64,000 nucleotides of DNA. Source: Ottowia beijingensis. Its GTDB lineage: Bacteria; Pseudomonadota; Gammaproteobacteria; Burkholderiales; Burkholderiaceae_C. The stretch is from assembly GCF_013423955.1 (NCBI RefSeq), contig NZ_JACCKX010000001.1, positions 2,294,001 through 2,358,000 on the forward strand, given 5' to 3'. Below, one piece after another: positions 57,237 to 64,000 of the stretch (positions are counted from its first letter, which is position 1; the number at the start of each line of letters is the position of its first letter). Below the pieces are notes generated by a model. That model did no database searches and was not told where the DNA came from. It saw only the letters and a program-made list of their open reading frames with translations. The position numbers and the translations under genes are program-made.

Positions 57237-58346
57237 ATGCCCGCAGTTTCCGCTTCCGTTCACCTGTTGTGGCGCACCGCGCTGACGCTGCTGCTGGCCT
57301 GGCTGGCCGCGCGGGCGTGCGTCGCGCTGGGCACGCCCATCCCGTGGATGATCGGCCCGCTGCTGGCCACCGCCGGGGCCAGCATGGCCGGCCTGCCCAC
57401 CTACAGCGCCAACGCCTTGCGCAATGCCGGTCAGTGGACCATCGGCGCTGCGCTGGGCCTGTATTTCACGCCAGAGGTGACGCGGCTGGTGGCCAGCCTG
57501 TGGTGGGCCGTGGCGCTGGGCGTGGCCTGGGCGCTGGCGCTGGGGCTGGGTTTCGGCACCTGGCTGGACCGGGCGCTGCGCGGCCAGCTGGCCCATCTGG
57601 CGCCGGCCGAGCGGCGGGCGACCACTTACTTCGCCGGCGCCATCGGCGGTGCGTCGGAGATGACGCTGCTGGCCGAGCGCGCCGGCGCCCGCACCGATCT
57701 GGTGGCCGCCGCGCACAGCGTGCGCATGGCGGTGGTGGTGCTCAGCATTCCTTTTGCCATGCAGTGGGCCAAGCAGCACTGGGGCCTGCAGGCGCTGGAC
57801 ATGACCCCGCCCACGGCGCGCGCGGCCGAATGGCCTGGCCTGCTGTGGCTGCTGCTGGTCACCGGCCTGGGCGCCATGGCGATGCGCCTGACGGGGCGCG
57901 CCAACCCGTGGTTCATCGGCGCGCTGCTGGCCGCCATGGCGCCGACGATGGCGGGGCTGCACCTGTCGGCCGTGCCGACGGCGCTGACCAACGCGGCGCA
58001 GCTGGTCATCGGCATCAGTCTGGGCGTGCGCTTTTCGCGCCAGTTCCTGCGCGCGGCGCCGCGCTGGCTGGGGGCGGCGGCGCTGGGCACCGTGGGCATG
58101 ATCGTGGCCTGCGCGCTGTTCGCATGGGCGCTGGCCTGGGCCACCGGCATCCACCCGGTCACGCTGATGCTGGCCACCTCGCCCGGCGGCATCACCGAGA
58201 TGGCGATCACCGCCAAGGTGCTGCAGCTGGGCGTGCCGGTGGTGACGGCGTTTCAGGTCTGCCGGCTGGTGGCGGTGCTGCTGCTGGCCGAGCCGGTGTT
58301 CCGGTGCTGGGAACGGCGGCTGGATTCAGTGCCGAATCGGGCTTGA
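57237..58346 (+). CDS. AbrB-family (PF05145, formerly 'ammonia monooxygenase') membrane protein
   Basis: A 369-residue protein with about ten hydrophobic helices in two repeats: GTPIPWMIGPLLATAGASMA and GRANPWFIGALLAAMAPTMA mark the start of each, and SPGGITEMAITAKVLQLGVP ends the second. Despite the family name it is an integral membrane protein; role uncertain. Start 57237, 23 bp from the divergent ChaN-like gene. Its last residues (DSVPNRA) and stop are encoded by a family A repeat. Confidence 0.82.
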   Translation: MPAVSASVHLLWRTALTLLLAWLAARACVALGTPIPWMIGPLLATAGASMAGLPTYSANALRNAGQWTIGAALGLYFTPEVTRLVASLWWAVALGVAWALALGLGFGTWLDRALRGQLAHLAPAERRATTYFAGAIGGASEMTLLAERAGARTDLVAAAHSVRMAVVVLSIPFAMQWAKQHWGLQALDMTPPTARAAEWPGLLWLLLVTGLGAMAMRLTGRANPWFIGALLAAMAPTMAGLHLSAVPTALTNAAQLVIGISLGVRFSRQFLRAAPRWLGAAALGTVGMIVACALFAWALAWATGIHPVTLMLATSPGGITEMAITAKVLQLGVPVVTAFQVCRLVAVLLLAEPVFRCWERRLDSVPNRA

Positions 58347-58390
58347 GCGCCCGTCCCATCTGCGCCAGCAGCTATCAATAAAGAAGCAAA
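58325..58390. repeat. Family A repeat at the 3' end of the AbrB-family gene
   Basis: TTCAGTGCCGAATCGGGCTT, GAGCGCCCGTCCCATCTGCG, CCAGCAGCTATCAATAAAGA. Supplies the final ~7 codons and the TGA stop. Confidence 0.8.
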
Positions 58391-58391
58391 G

Positions 58392-58423
58392 AAAAGGCCC
58401 GGCGTGCAGCGCGGGCCTTTTTC
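58392..58423. terminator. Bidirectional rho-independent terminator
   Basis: AAAAGGCCCG and CGGGCCTTTTT form a strong stem around GCGTGCAGCG. It lies between two convergent genes (AbrB-family and DUF3567) and can serve both. Confidence 0.85.
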
Positions 58424-58440
58424 GTCGGGTGCAGGGCGGG

Positions 58441-58722
58441 TCAGTGCACCACCACCGGGTTCTGTGCCAGTTCGGCGTAGCCTTCCAGCGTGTCTTCCAC
58501 TTCTTCCTGGGTGGGCGTGTTCTCTTGCCAGGCGGCGATGCGCTGCTGGAACAGTTCGGCCCACAGGCCGTCCAGGTAGACCTCTTTGCCCGAGCGCTTG
58601 TCCACGATCTCGAATCCGTGGCGCGCCAGCACGGGCTGGCCTTCTGCCATGTCGGTCCCCACATGGGAATCCGGCAGCAGGTGGACCACCGCGAAGGTGT
58701 CGGAGTCGTAGAGCGTATTCAT
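58441..58722 (-). CDS. DUF3567 family protein
   Basis: A 93-residue protein typical of Burkholderiales: MNTLYDSDTFAVVHLLPD, GFEIVDKRSGKEVYLDGLWA, FQQRIAAWQENTPTQEEVED. No known function. The start was set at the MNTLYDSD methionine, as the family begins there, although the frame is open for another 24 codons. Ends beside a bidirectional terminator. Confidence 0.88.
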   Translation of the reverse strand: MNTLYDSDTFAVVHLLPDSHVGTDMAEGQPVLARHGFEIVDKRSGKEVYLDGLWAELFQQRIAAWQENTPTQEEVEDTLEGYAELAQNPVVVH

Positions 58723-58841
58723 CAGTGCATTGAGCCTTTCAGGGGGTAAGAAATTGGTTCCACCCTGTATATGAGAACGCATGGGGGCTTTCAAGGTGTA
58801 CGTGTTGTCCCTGACAACCCGTCAGCCTGAGGCTGACGTGC

Positions 58842-58860
58842 AAAAGCCCGTTTCCGGGGC
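58842..58860 (-). terminator. Probable rho-independent terminator after the DUF3108 gene
   Basis: Minus strand GCCCCG-GAAA-CGGGC (one bulged base) followed by TTTT, 14 bp past the stop codon. Confidence 0.6.
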
Positions 58861-58873
58861 GTTGCAGCCTGCC

Positions 58874-59962
58874 TCAGCGCCCTTCGGGCAGCGATTTCAG
58901 TTGCTGATCGGCCACATCGCCGTTGGCCTGCGTGATGCGCAGGCGCGCCGGCAGGTAATCGAGCGTGCGCGCCAGCCACAGTTCCACGCGGGTGTCGTAG
59001 TCCTTGCGCGGGTGGCGCACCAGCCGCGCGGTGGGCAGCGCGTGGCCGTCGATGTGCAGGGTCTCGTCGGCCTGCACGTCCCAGGTCCAGGGTTCGGCAT
59101 CGCGCACGCCGGCTGTGTGCAGCGTGATGCTGCTGCCGGGCGGGTAGCGTTTGGGCGCCGCAGCCAGCAGGCCGCCGAGTTGCAGCGACACGCTCAGCCG
59201 GTCCTGCGCGCCGGCCTGCCAGGCGGCGTCGGGCGTGTTGGCCGAAAAGCGGATGCGCCCGCCGGCCGGGTCGAAATGCGCGGCGCGCTCGCTGCGGGCG
59301 CGCTCGGCATAGCGCTCGGGCGCCAGGCCGGCGTCGCTCACCGCGCCTTCGCTGCGCTGCGTGCGCTGGCCCAGCAGGGGCATGCGCACTGTCCATTCGG
59401 CCTGGTAGCGGCTGGCGCTGCGCTGCCAGACAAGCTGGGCTTCGGCCTGGAAGGCGATGCCGCGCGCGGTGCCGCTCACCTGGTAATCCAGCGTGGCCGA
59501 AGGCGGCAACTGTGCGGGGGCGCTGGGGCTGGGCGCGGACGCAGGTGGTGCGGCGCTGGCGGTGCGCGCTGGTGCCTCGGCCGCCGCGACCAGCGTGGGC
59601 GTGGCGGGCAGTTCATCGGCCGCGGGGCTGGGCGGGGCGGTCTGCGCTGCCGCCACGGTCTGGGCCGCGCGCGGCGTGGTGGTCGGGCGCGGCGCCGGCT
59701 TCAGGGCACGCACCGGGCGAACGGCTTTCGGTGGAACGACCACCGGCGGCGGTGCAGTGGCTTCGACCAGCGCGGGCGCCGGGGCTGTCGCCGGGGGTGC
59801 GTGCACCGTGCGCACCAGCACCGGCGCGGGTTTTGCGGCCTGGGCCACGGCCGGCGCAAACGTTGGGGGTGGTGTTGGGCGCAGCAGCAGCGCATGCCCC
59901 AGTGCCACCGCACCGACCAGCATCAGCGGCGGTCGGCGCCAGGCGGGCGGGCGCCGGCTCAT
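58874..59962 (-). CDS. DUF3108 domain protein with Pro/Ala-rich TonB-like linker
   Basis: About 362 residues: an N-terminal hydrophobic anchor (PLMLVGAVALGHALLL), a long Pro/Ala/Thr-rich linker (about residues 30-155), and a C-terminal DUF3108 beta-rich domain (LDYQVSGTARGIAFQAEAQL, AEWTVRMPLLGQRTQRSEGA, YDTRVELWLARTLDYLPARL). Likely anchored in the inner membrane and facing the periplasm. Function unknown. Start at the MSRRPPAWRR methionine (59962). Divergent from the FAH gene. Confidence 0.75.
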   Translation of the reverse strand: MSRRPPAWRRPPLMLVGAVALGHALLLRPTPPPTFAPAVAQAAKPAPVLVRTVHAPPATAPAPALVEATAPPPVVVPPKAVRPVRALKPAPRPTTTPRAAQTVAAAQTAPPSPAADELPATPTLVAAAEAPARTASAAPPASAPSPSAPAQLPPSATLDYQVSGTARGIAFQAEAQLVWQRSASRYQAEWTVRMPLLGQRTQRSEGAVSDAGLAPERYAERARSERAAHFDPAGGRIRFSANTPDAAWQAGAQDRLSVSLQLGGLLAAAPKRYPPGSSITLHTAGVRDAEPWTWDVQADETLHIDGHALPTARLVRHPRKDYDTRVELWLARTLDYLPARLRITQANGDVADQQLKSLPEGR

Positions 59963-60043
59963 GGCACGGCGCGCCGGGGGCGCTGGCCTAGAATGGCCCG
60001 CTCCCCGCGCGGGCCAGCGCAACGAATCTCAGCCTCTGCATCC

Positions 60044-61053
60044 ATGAAACTGGCAACCTACAAAGACGGCTCGCGCGACGGGCAACTGGTGGTCGTCTCG
60101 CGCGACCTGACGACGGCCCATTATGCGACCGGCATCGCCAACCGCCTGCAGCAGGCGCTGGACGACTGGAACTTCATCTCGCCCCAGCTGCAGGACCTGT
60201 ACGACACACTGAATCACGGCAAGGCGCGCCACGCCTTCCCGTTCGACCCCACGCTGTGCATGGCGCCGCTGCCGCGCGCCTACCAGTGGGCCGATGGCTC
60301 GGCCTACCTGAACCACGTCGAGCTGGTGCGCGCCGCGCGCGGTGCCGAGTTGCCCGAGAGCTACTTCACCGATCCGCTGATGTACCAGGGGGAAGCGACG
60401 ATTTCCTGGGTGCGCACGACGCCATCCGCGTCGCCAGCGAGGACTTCGGCATCGACTTCGAGGCCGAACTGGCCGTGATCACCGGCGACGTGCCCATGGC
60501 CGCCACACCCGAGCAGGGGCTGGACGCCATCCGCCTTCTCATGCTGGTCAACGACGTCAGCCTGCGCCACCTGATCCCGGACGAACTCGCCAAGGGCTTC
60601 GGCTTCTTCCACGGCAAGCCGTCCACCGCGTTCGGGCCCGTGGCCGTCACGCCCGACGAGCTGGGCGAGGCCTGGATCGAGGGCCGCGTGCACCTGACGA
60701 TGCAGATCGACTGGAACGGCCGCAAGGTCGGCCGCTGCGATGCCGGGCCCGACATGCGCTTTCACTTCGGCCAGCTCATCGCCCACGCCGCGCGCACGCG
60801 GCGCCTGCGCGCCGGCAGCATCATCGGCAGCGGCACCGTCAGCAACCCGGGCGTCGAGAAGGATGGCCGCCGCGAATGGCCCAAGGGCTACGGCTGCATC
60901 GCCGAAAAGCGCGCCATGGAGACGATCCAGGACGGCGCGCCCAAGACCGACTACATGCGCTTCGGCGACACCGTGCGCATCGAGATGAAGGGCAAGGACG
61001 GCGAATCGGTGTTCGGCGCCATCGAGCAGAATGTGAGTCAATTCGGGCGCTAG
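60044..61053 (+). CDS. Fumarylacetoacetate hydrolase family protein, one frame break
   Basis: About 336 residues. FAH-fold segments: MKLATYKDGSRDGQLVVVSR, FEAELAVITGDVPMAATPEQ (metal-binding acidic residues), RLLMLVNDVSLRHLIPDELA, FFHGKPSTAFGPVAVTPDEL, GSIIGSGTVSN. One G is missing in the run at 60388-60392, between PLMYQG and GSDDFLGAHDAIR. Its final residues (SQFGR) and stop are encoded by a family A repeat. TAGAAT at 59989-59994 is a possible -10. It resembles the fumarylacetoacetase type but the substrate is not certain. Confidence 0.85.
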
Positions 61054-61099
61054 CGCCCGTCCACCAAGCGCGAGCAGCTATATAAAAATAGCTTTTTGG
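61033..61099. repeat. Family A repeat at the 3' end of the FAH gene, with terminator-like hairpin
   Basis: TGAGTCAATTCGGGCGCTAG, CGCCCGTCCACCAAGCGCGA, GCAGCTATATAAAAATAGCT. GGGCGCTAGCGCCC is a perfect 14-bp palindrome. AGCTAT..ATAGCTTTTTGG at 61076-61097 looks like a rho-independent terminator. Confidence 0.85.
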
Positions 61100-61110
61100 T
61101 AGGCGTCGAC

Positions 61111-61317
61111 TCAGTCGAGCCTGAACCCCACCTCGATCGTCACTTGCCAGTGGCCGACCTCGCCGTCGACCACGTGGCCGCGCGTCTCGATCACCTTGAA
61201 CCAGTTGATGTTGCGCACCGAATCCTTGGCCTTGGCCAGCGCGGCGCGAACGGCCTGCTCCATGCTTTCGGTCGATGAGCCGGTGAGGTGGATGTGCTTG
61301 TAGATGTGGTCGTCCAT
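61111..61317 (-). CDS. Dodecin-type flavin-storage protein
   Basis: A 68-residue protein: MDDHIYKHIHLTGSSTESME, AVRAALAKAKDSVRNINWFK (with the flavin-stacking Trp), VIETRGHVVDGEVGHWQVTI. Dodecins form 12-mers that hold pairs of FMN/FAD or lumichrome. Start ATG 61317 with AGGAG 8 bases upstream; the open frame extends farther without homology. Convergent with the FAH gene. Confidence 0.92.
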   Translation of the reverse strand: MDDHIYKHIHLTGSSTESMEQAVRAALAKAKDSVRNINWFKVIETRGHVVDGEVGHWQVTIEVGFRLD

Positions 61318-61589
61318 GGCTTGTCTCCTGTGTGGGTGAGGAACCATCGTAGTGCGCGGCCGGCAGGCTGCGTCGGCAGGGGTTATCGACGCGCTGGCGC
61401 GGCGCTTTGATGATGCGGCGCATGTCCTTCCATCACCTGAGCCCGCCTGCCGTGGCCGCCCCTCCGCCGGGCGCACGGGCGAACGGCTGACGTCCTTCGC
61501 CCGATCCTTTCACGGTCGGCACTGCGCTGCTGCGCGCGGTGCTTTTCTTCGGGTTTTTCAGAGGCGGATAGCCTCCAAGGTGATCTCTC

Positions 61590-62429
61590 ATGAACGCATG
61601 GCCGACGGCGCTGTTCGTGCTGCTGTGGAGCAGCGGCGCCATCTTCTCCCGCTGGGGCCTGGACCACGCCTCGCCCTTCGTCCTGCTGGCGCTGCGCTTC
61701 GGCGTGGCGCTGGCGTTTCTGTCGCTGCTCGGCTGGCGCGAGCGCGCGTGGCTGCCCGCGCCGGGCACGCGCGCGCAGGTGGCGGGCACCGGCCTGCTGC
61801 TGGTTGGCGGCTACTCATGTACCTACTTCCTGGCGCTGGACCAGGGCCTGACGCCCGGTGCGCTGGCCACCATCCTGGGCGTGCAGCCGATCGCCACGCT
61901 ATTGCTTCAGGAGCGGCGCGCGCCCGCGCTGCGCTGGCTGGGGCTCGCCTTGGCGCTGATCGGCCTGGTGCTGGTGGTGCTCGACAGCCTGCTGCGCGCC
62001 CGCGTGTCGGTGGCCGGCGTGGCCTGGGCGCTGGCGGCGCTGGGCTGCATCACGCTCGGCACCATGGCGCAGAAGCGCATCGCCCAGCCGCCCACGCGCG
62101 TGCTGCCGCTGCAGTGCGCCGTGGCGCTGGCGCTGTGCGTGGCGCTGCTGCCCACGCAGGCGCCGCGCTTCGATCCGCACCCGATGCTCGCGCTGTCGGT
62201 GCTGTGGCTGGGCGCGGTGATCTCGGTCGGCGCCACGGTGCTGCTGTACCGCCTGCTGCGCGCCGGCAACCTGGTCAACGTCACCAGCCTGTTCTACCTG
62301 GTGCCGGGCGGCACGGCGCTGCTCGACTGGTGGCTGCTGGGCAACCGCATGGCGCCGCTGGCGCTGCTGGGCCTGGGGCTGGTGGTGGCGGGGCTGGTGC
62401 TGGTGTTCCACGCGCGGCCGGCGCGGTGA
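61590..62429 (+). CDS. EamA/DMT family transporter (second copy in window)
   Basis: A 279-residue protein with ten hydrophobic helices in two EamA halves: ALFVLLWSSGAIFSRWGLDH, VLLALRFGVALAFLSLLGWR, LALDQGLTPGALATILGVQP, FYLVPGGTALLDWWLLGN. Metabolite exporter of unknown substrate; not closely similar to the one at 34248. Convergent with marC, with only 4 bp between the stops. Confidence 0.87.
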   Translation: MNAWPTALFVLLWSSGAIFSRWGLDHASPFVLLALRFGVALAFLSLLGWRERAWLPAPGTRAQVAGTGLLLVGGYSCTYFLALDQGLTPGALATILGVQPIATLLLQERRAPALRWLGLALALIGLVLVVLDSLLRARVSVAGVAWALAALGCITLGTMAQKRIAQPPTRVLPLQCAVALALCVALLPTQAPRFDPHPMLALSVLWLGAVISVGATVLLYRLLRAGNLVNVTSLFYLVPGGTALLDWWLLGNRMAPLALLGLGLVVAGLVLVFHARPAR

Positions 62430-62433
62430 AGGC

Positions 62434-63036
62434 TCAGGCCGAGGCCAGTTGCCGCGCCAGCTCGCGCACCGCGCGCAGCAGCATCTCGACCGACAGCGCC
62501 ACCAGGATCAGGCCCATCAGCCGCTCGAAGGCCAGCAGCACGCGCAGGCCCACCACGCGCTGCAGGCGCTCGGCCAGCAGCAGCACCACGGCGCACACGG
62601 CCATGGTCACGCAGAGCGCCGCCACCCATTCCCAGCGGCGCTCGGGTGCCTGGCTGACCAGCAGCATCACCGTGGCCAGCGCCGAAGGCCCGGCCAGCGC
62701 GGGCACGGCCAGCGGCACGATCAGCGGTTCGCTCACCGGCGCGTCGGCCGGCAATGGCGGCGGCGGAAACACCATGCGCAGCGCGATCAGGAACAGCACC
62801 ACGCCGCCCGCCATCTGCAGCGACAGCGGCGACAGGTTCATCAGGCGCAGAAAGCCGTCGCCCAGGAACATGAAGGCCAGCAGCAGTGCAAAGGCGATGA
62901 GCACCTCGCGCAGGATCACGCGCCAGCGCCGCTGCACCGGCACCGGCTTCAGCGCGTTGGCGAAGATGGGGATGTTGCCCAGCGGGTCGGTGATGAGCAG
63001 CAGCAGGATGGTGGCGGAGCCGAAGGTGGTGATCAT
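62434..63036 (-). CDS. MarC/UPF0056 family membrane protein
   Basis: A 200-residue protein with six hydrophobic helices: LLLLITDPLGNIPIFANALK, REVLIAFALLLAFMFLGDGF, PLAVPALAGPSALATVMLLV with the conserved PLA.P..AGP motif, and ERLMGLILVALSVEMLLR. Despite the name, MarC is not a proven multidrug determinant; function unknown. Confidence 0.87.
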   Translation of the reverse strand: MITTFGSATILLLLITDPLGNIPIFANALKPVPVQRRWRVILREVLIAFALLLAFMFLGDGFLRLMNLSPLSLQMAGGVVLFLIALRMVFPPPPLPADAPVSEPLIVPLAVPALAGPSALATVMLLVSQAPERRWEWVAALCVTMAVCAVVLLLAERLQRVVGLRVLLAFERLMGLILVALSVEMLLRAVRELARQLASA

Positions 63037-63097
63037 GGTTCAAGAGCCGGCGACCGGGCTGGCAGCGGCCATTGTGCGGCCGCGGCCTGCCACTGCG

Positions 63098-63176
63098 CCT
63101 GTGGGAGCGGGCTTGCCCGCGATGCGGCGTCAACTGGGGTGAGGCGTCCTGTCGCGGGCAAGCCCGCTCCCACAGG
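63098..63176. repeat. REP-type inverted pair (Pseudomonas-like)
   Basis: GTGGGAGCGGGCTTGCCCGC and inverted GCGGGCAAGCCCGCTCCCAC, separated by about 35 bp. The stem sequence is identical to the pair at 20082-20158. Confidence 0.85.
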
Positions 63177-63178
63177 GC

Positions 63179-63592
63179 TCAGGCGGCGTAGACCGAGGCC
63201 AGATCTTCGAAGCCCTTGATCTCGATCGGGTTGCCGAACGGGTCGCGGAAGAACATCGTCCACTGCTCGCCCGGCTGGCCGGCAAAGCGCAGCTGCGGCT
63301 CGATCACGAAGGCCGTGCCGGCCGCCTGCAGCCGGTCGGCCATGGCCTGCCAGTCGGCACGCTGCAGGATCAGGCCCAGGTGCGGCATCGGCACCAGGTG
63401 CTCGCCGACATGGCCGGTGTCGGTGGTCTTGAACGGCTCACCGAGATGCAGCGAAATCTGGTGGCCGAAGAAGTCGAAATCGACCCAGGTGTCGGTGCTG
63501 CGCCCCTCGCGGCAGCCCAGCACGCCGCCGTAGAAGGCGCGCGCGGCGTCGAGATCGGTGACGTGGTAGGCGAGGTGGAACAGGGCTTTCAT
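63179..63592 (-). CDS. VOC/glyoxalase superfamily protein
   Basis: A 137-residue protein with two beta-alpha-beta-beta-beta modules: LFHLAYHVTDLDAARAFYGG (first metal-ligand His), FFGHQISLHLG, PHLGLILQRADWQAMADRL and FFRDPFGNPIEIKGFED with the terminal acidic ligand. Dioxygenase or lyase function cannot be told apart. Ends directly beside a REP pair; start ATG 63592. Confidence 0.85.
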   Translation of the reverse strand: MKALFHLAYHVTDLDAARAFYGGVLGCREGRSTDTWVDFDFFGHQISLHLGEPFKTTDTGHVGEHLVPMPHLGLILQRADWQAMADRLQAAGTAFVIEPQLRFAGQPGEQWTMFFRDPFGNPIEIKGFEDLASVYAA

Positions 63593-63624
63593 GGCGGCAG
63601 GATAGCGCGGCTGGGGCGCGCGGC

Positions 63625-64000
63625 TCAGCCCAGCGGCGAGGGCCGGGGCGACACGCCCTGCGCCAGCGCCGCCGCGTGCTGCGCCGCCTGTGCGCGGGCA
63701 TAGGCGGGGCGCTGCGTCAGCTGCTGCCAGTAGGCCGCCACGCTGCCCGGCAGCGGCTGCGGCAGGTCGATGAAGCTGGCCAGCATCACCGCATAGCCCA
63801 CCGCCACGTCGGCGGCGGTGAAGCGACCGGCGCACAGGTGGGGGCGCCCATCGGCCAGCGCGGCCTCCAGCGCACGCAGGCGGCCGAGGAACCAGCGCGC
63901 GTAGTCGTGCGCCACCTGTGGTTGCTGGCGCTCGGGCGGCTCGAAGCGCGCGTAGCGCAGCACCAGCGTCTGCGGAAAGGTCAGCGTGGCGTCGCTCATG
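63625..64000 (-). CDS. Glutathione S-transferase family protein, C-terminal part (truncated by window edge)
   Basis: The visible 125 residues form an all-helical GST C-terminal domain: VAHDYARWFLGRLRALEAAL, the N-capping/hydrophobic-staple motif CAGRFTAADVAVGYAVMLA and LPGSVAAYWQQLTQRPAYAR. The Met at 63999 is probably internal (ATLTFPQTLVLRYARFEP is typical mid-protein GST sequence), with the thioredoxin-like N-terminal domain beyond base 64000. Confidence 0.82.
   Translation of the reverse strand, partial: MSDATLTFPQTLVLRYARFEPPERQQPQVAHDYARWFLGRLRALEAALADGRPHLCAGRFTAADVAVGYAVMLASFIDLPQPLPGSVAAYWQQLTQRPAYARAQAAQHAAALAQGVSPRPSPLG

Overview
This window is high-GC (roughly two-thirds G+C by eye) DNA from a betaproteobacterium, most probably Burkholderiales, family Comamonadaceae. 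The evidence is the gene content and order: waaL, a CHCC zinc-finger gene and ilvE together; rsmI/yraN/diaA/dolP; pilT/pilU next to yggS; DUF3567 and DUF3108 proteins; and a homoprotocatechuate (hpa) cluster led by hpaR. Genus cannot be fixed from sequence alone. I see no rRNA, tRNA, CRISPR array, insertion-sequence transposase or phage gene.

Layout. 1-4640: a minus-strand operon of a class III nucleotide cyclase with TolB-like and repeat domains, a PAP2/haloperoxidase-type phosphatase with a Gly-Gly-Ile repeat tail, and a subtilisin-like peptidase that runs off the left edge. 4690-10930: M48 metalloprotease, AmpG-like permease, a CpxRA-like two-component pair with a matching CpxR-type box upstream, and an O-antigen ligase family protein. 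10940-12620: zinc-finger protein, ilvE, small membrane protein. 12720-16580: ProVWX-type glycine betaine/proline ABC transporter. 17220-19970: a second ABC importer. 20200-24600: radA, an MFS transporter, a BLUF blue-light sensor, a nitronate monooxygenase. 24650-32150: the hpaR-G1-G2-E-[vapBC]-D-F-H-I operon, which takes homoprotocatechuate to pyruvate and succinate semialdehyde, with a VapBC toxin-antitoxin pair inserted in it. 32230-38470: aldolase II, ketopantoate reductase-like, EamA, SEC-C protein, a low-GC PD-(D/E)XK nuclease and an SpmAB-like membrane protein. 38850-46430: rsmI/yraN/diaA/dolP, a beta-hydroxyacid dehydrogenase, pilU, pilT, yggS. 46600-55260: an orphan BcsB-like protein, purU, an acyl-CoA ligase, and a single-chain biotin-dependent acyl-CoA carboxylase. 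55360-64000: YXWGXW protein, ChaN-like lipoprotein, AbrB-family membrane protein, DUF3567, DUF3108, FAH hydrolase, dodecin, EamA, MarC, VOC protein and a partial GST.

Two things colour the whole window. First, about 25 reading-frame breaks occur in otherwise well conserved genes. Most are repaired by adding one base to a short G or C run, so I read them as consensus errors, not pseudogenes, and give each gene its full repaired span. Second, the intergenic DNA is unusually rich in dispersed palindromic repeats. Family A (about 60 bp, core AGCGCCCGT..GCGCAAGCAGCTAT) has 12-13 copies. At least three are translated in frame inside genes, and three more supply a gene's last codons and stop. Other elements are Pseudomonas-type REP pairs, a GGAGCAGGCC family, a GTCATTCGTCAT family, an ATACTCCC-bounded element, and large inverted repeats.

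The candidates I consider most novel are the family A repeat and its coding insertions, and the cyclase/PAP2/subtilase operon.
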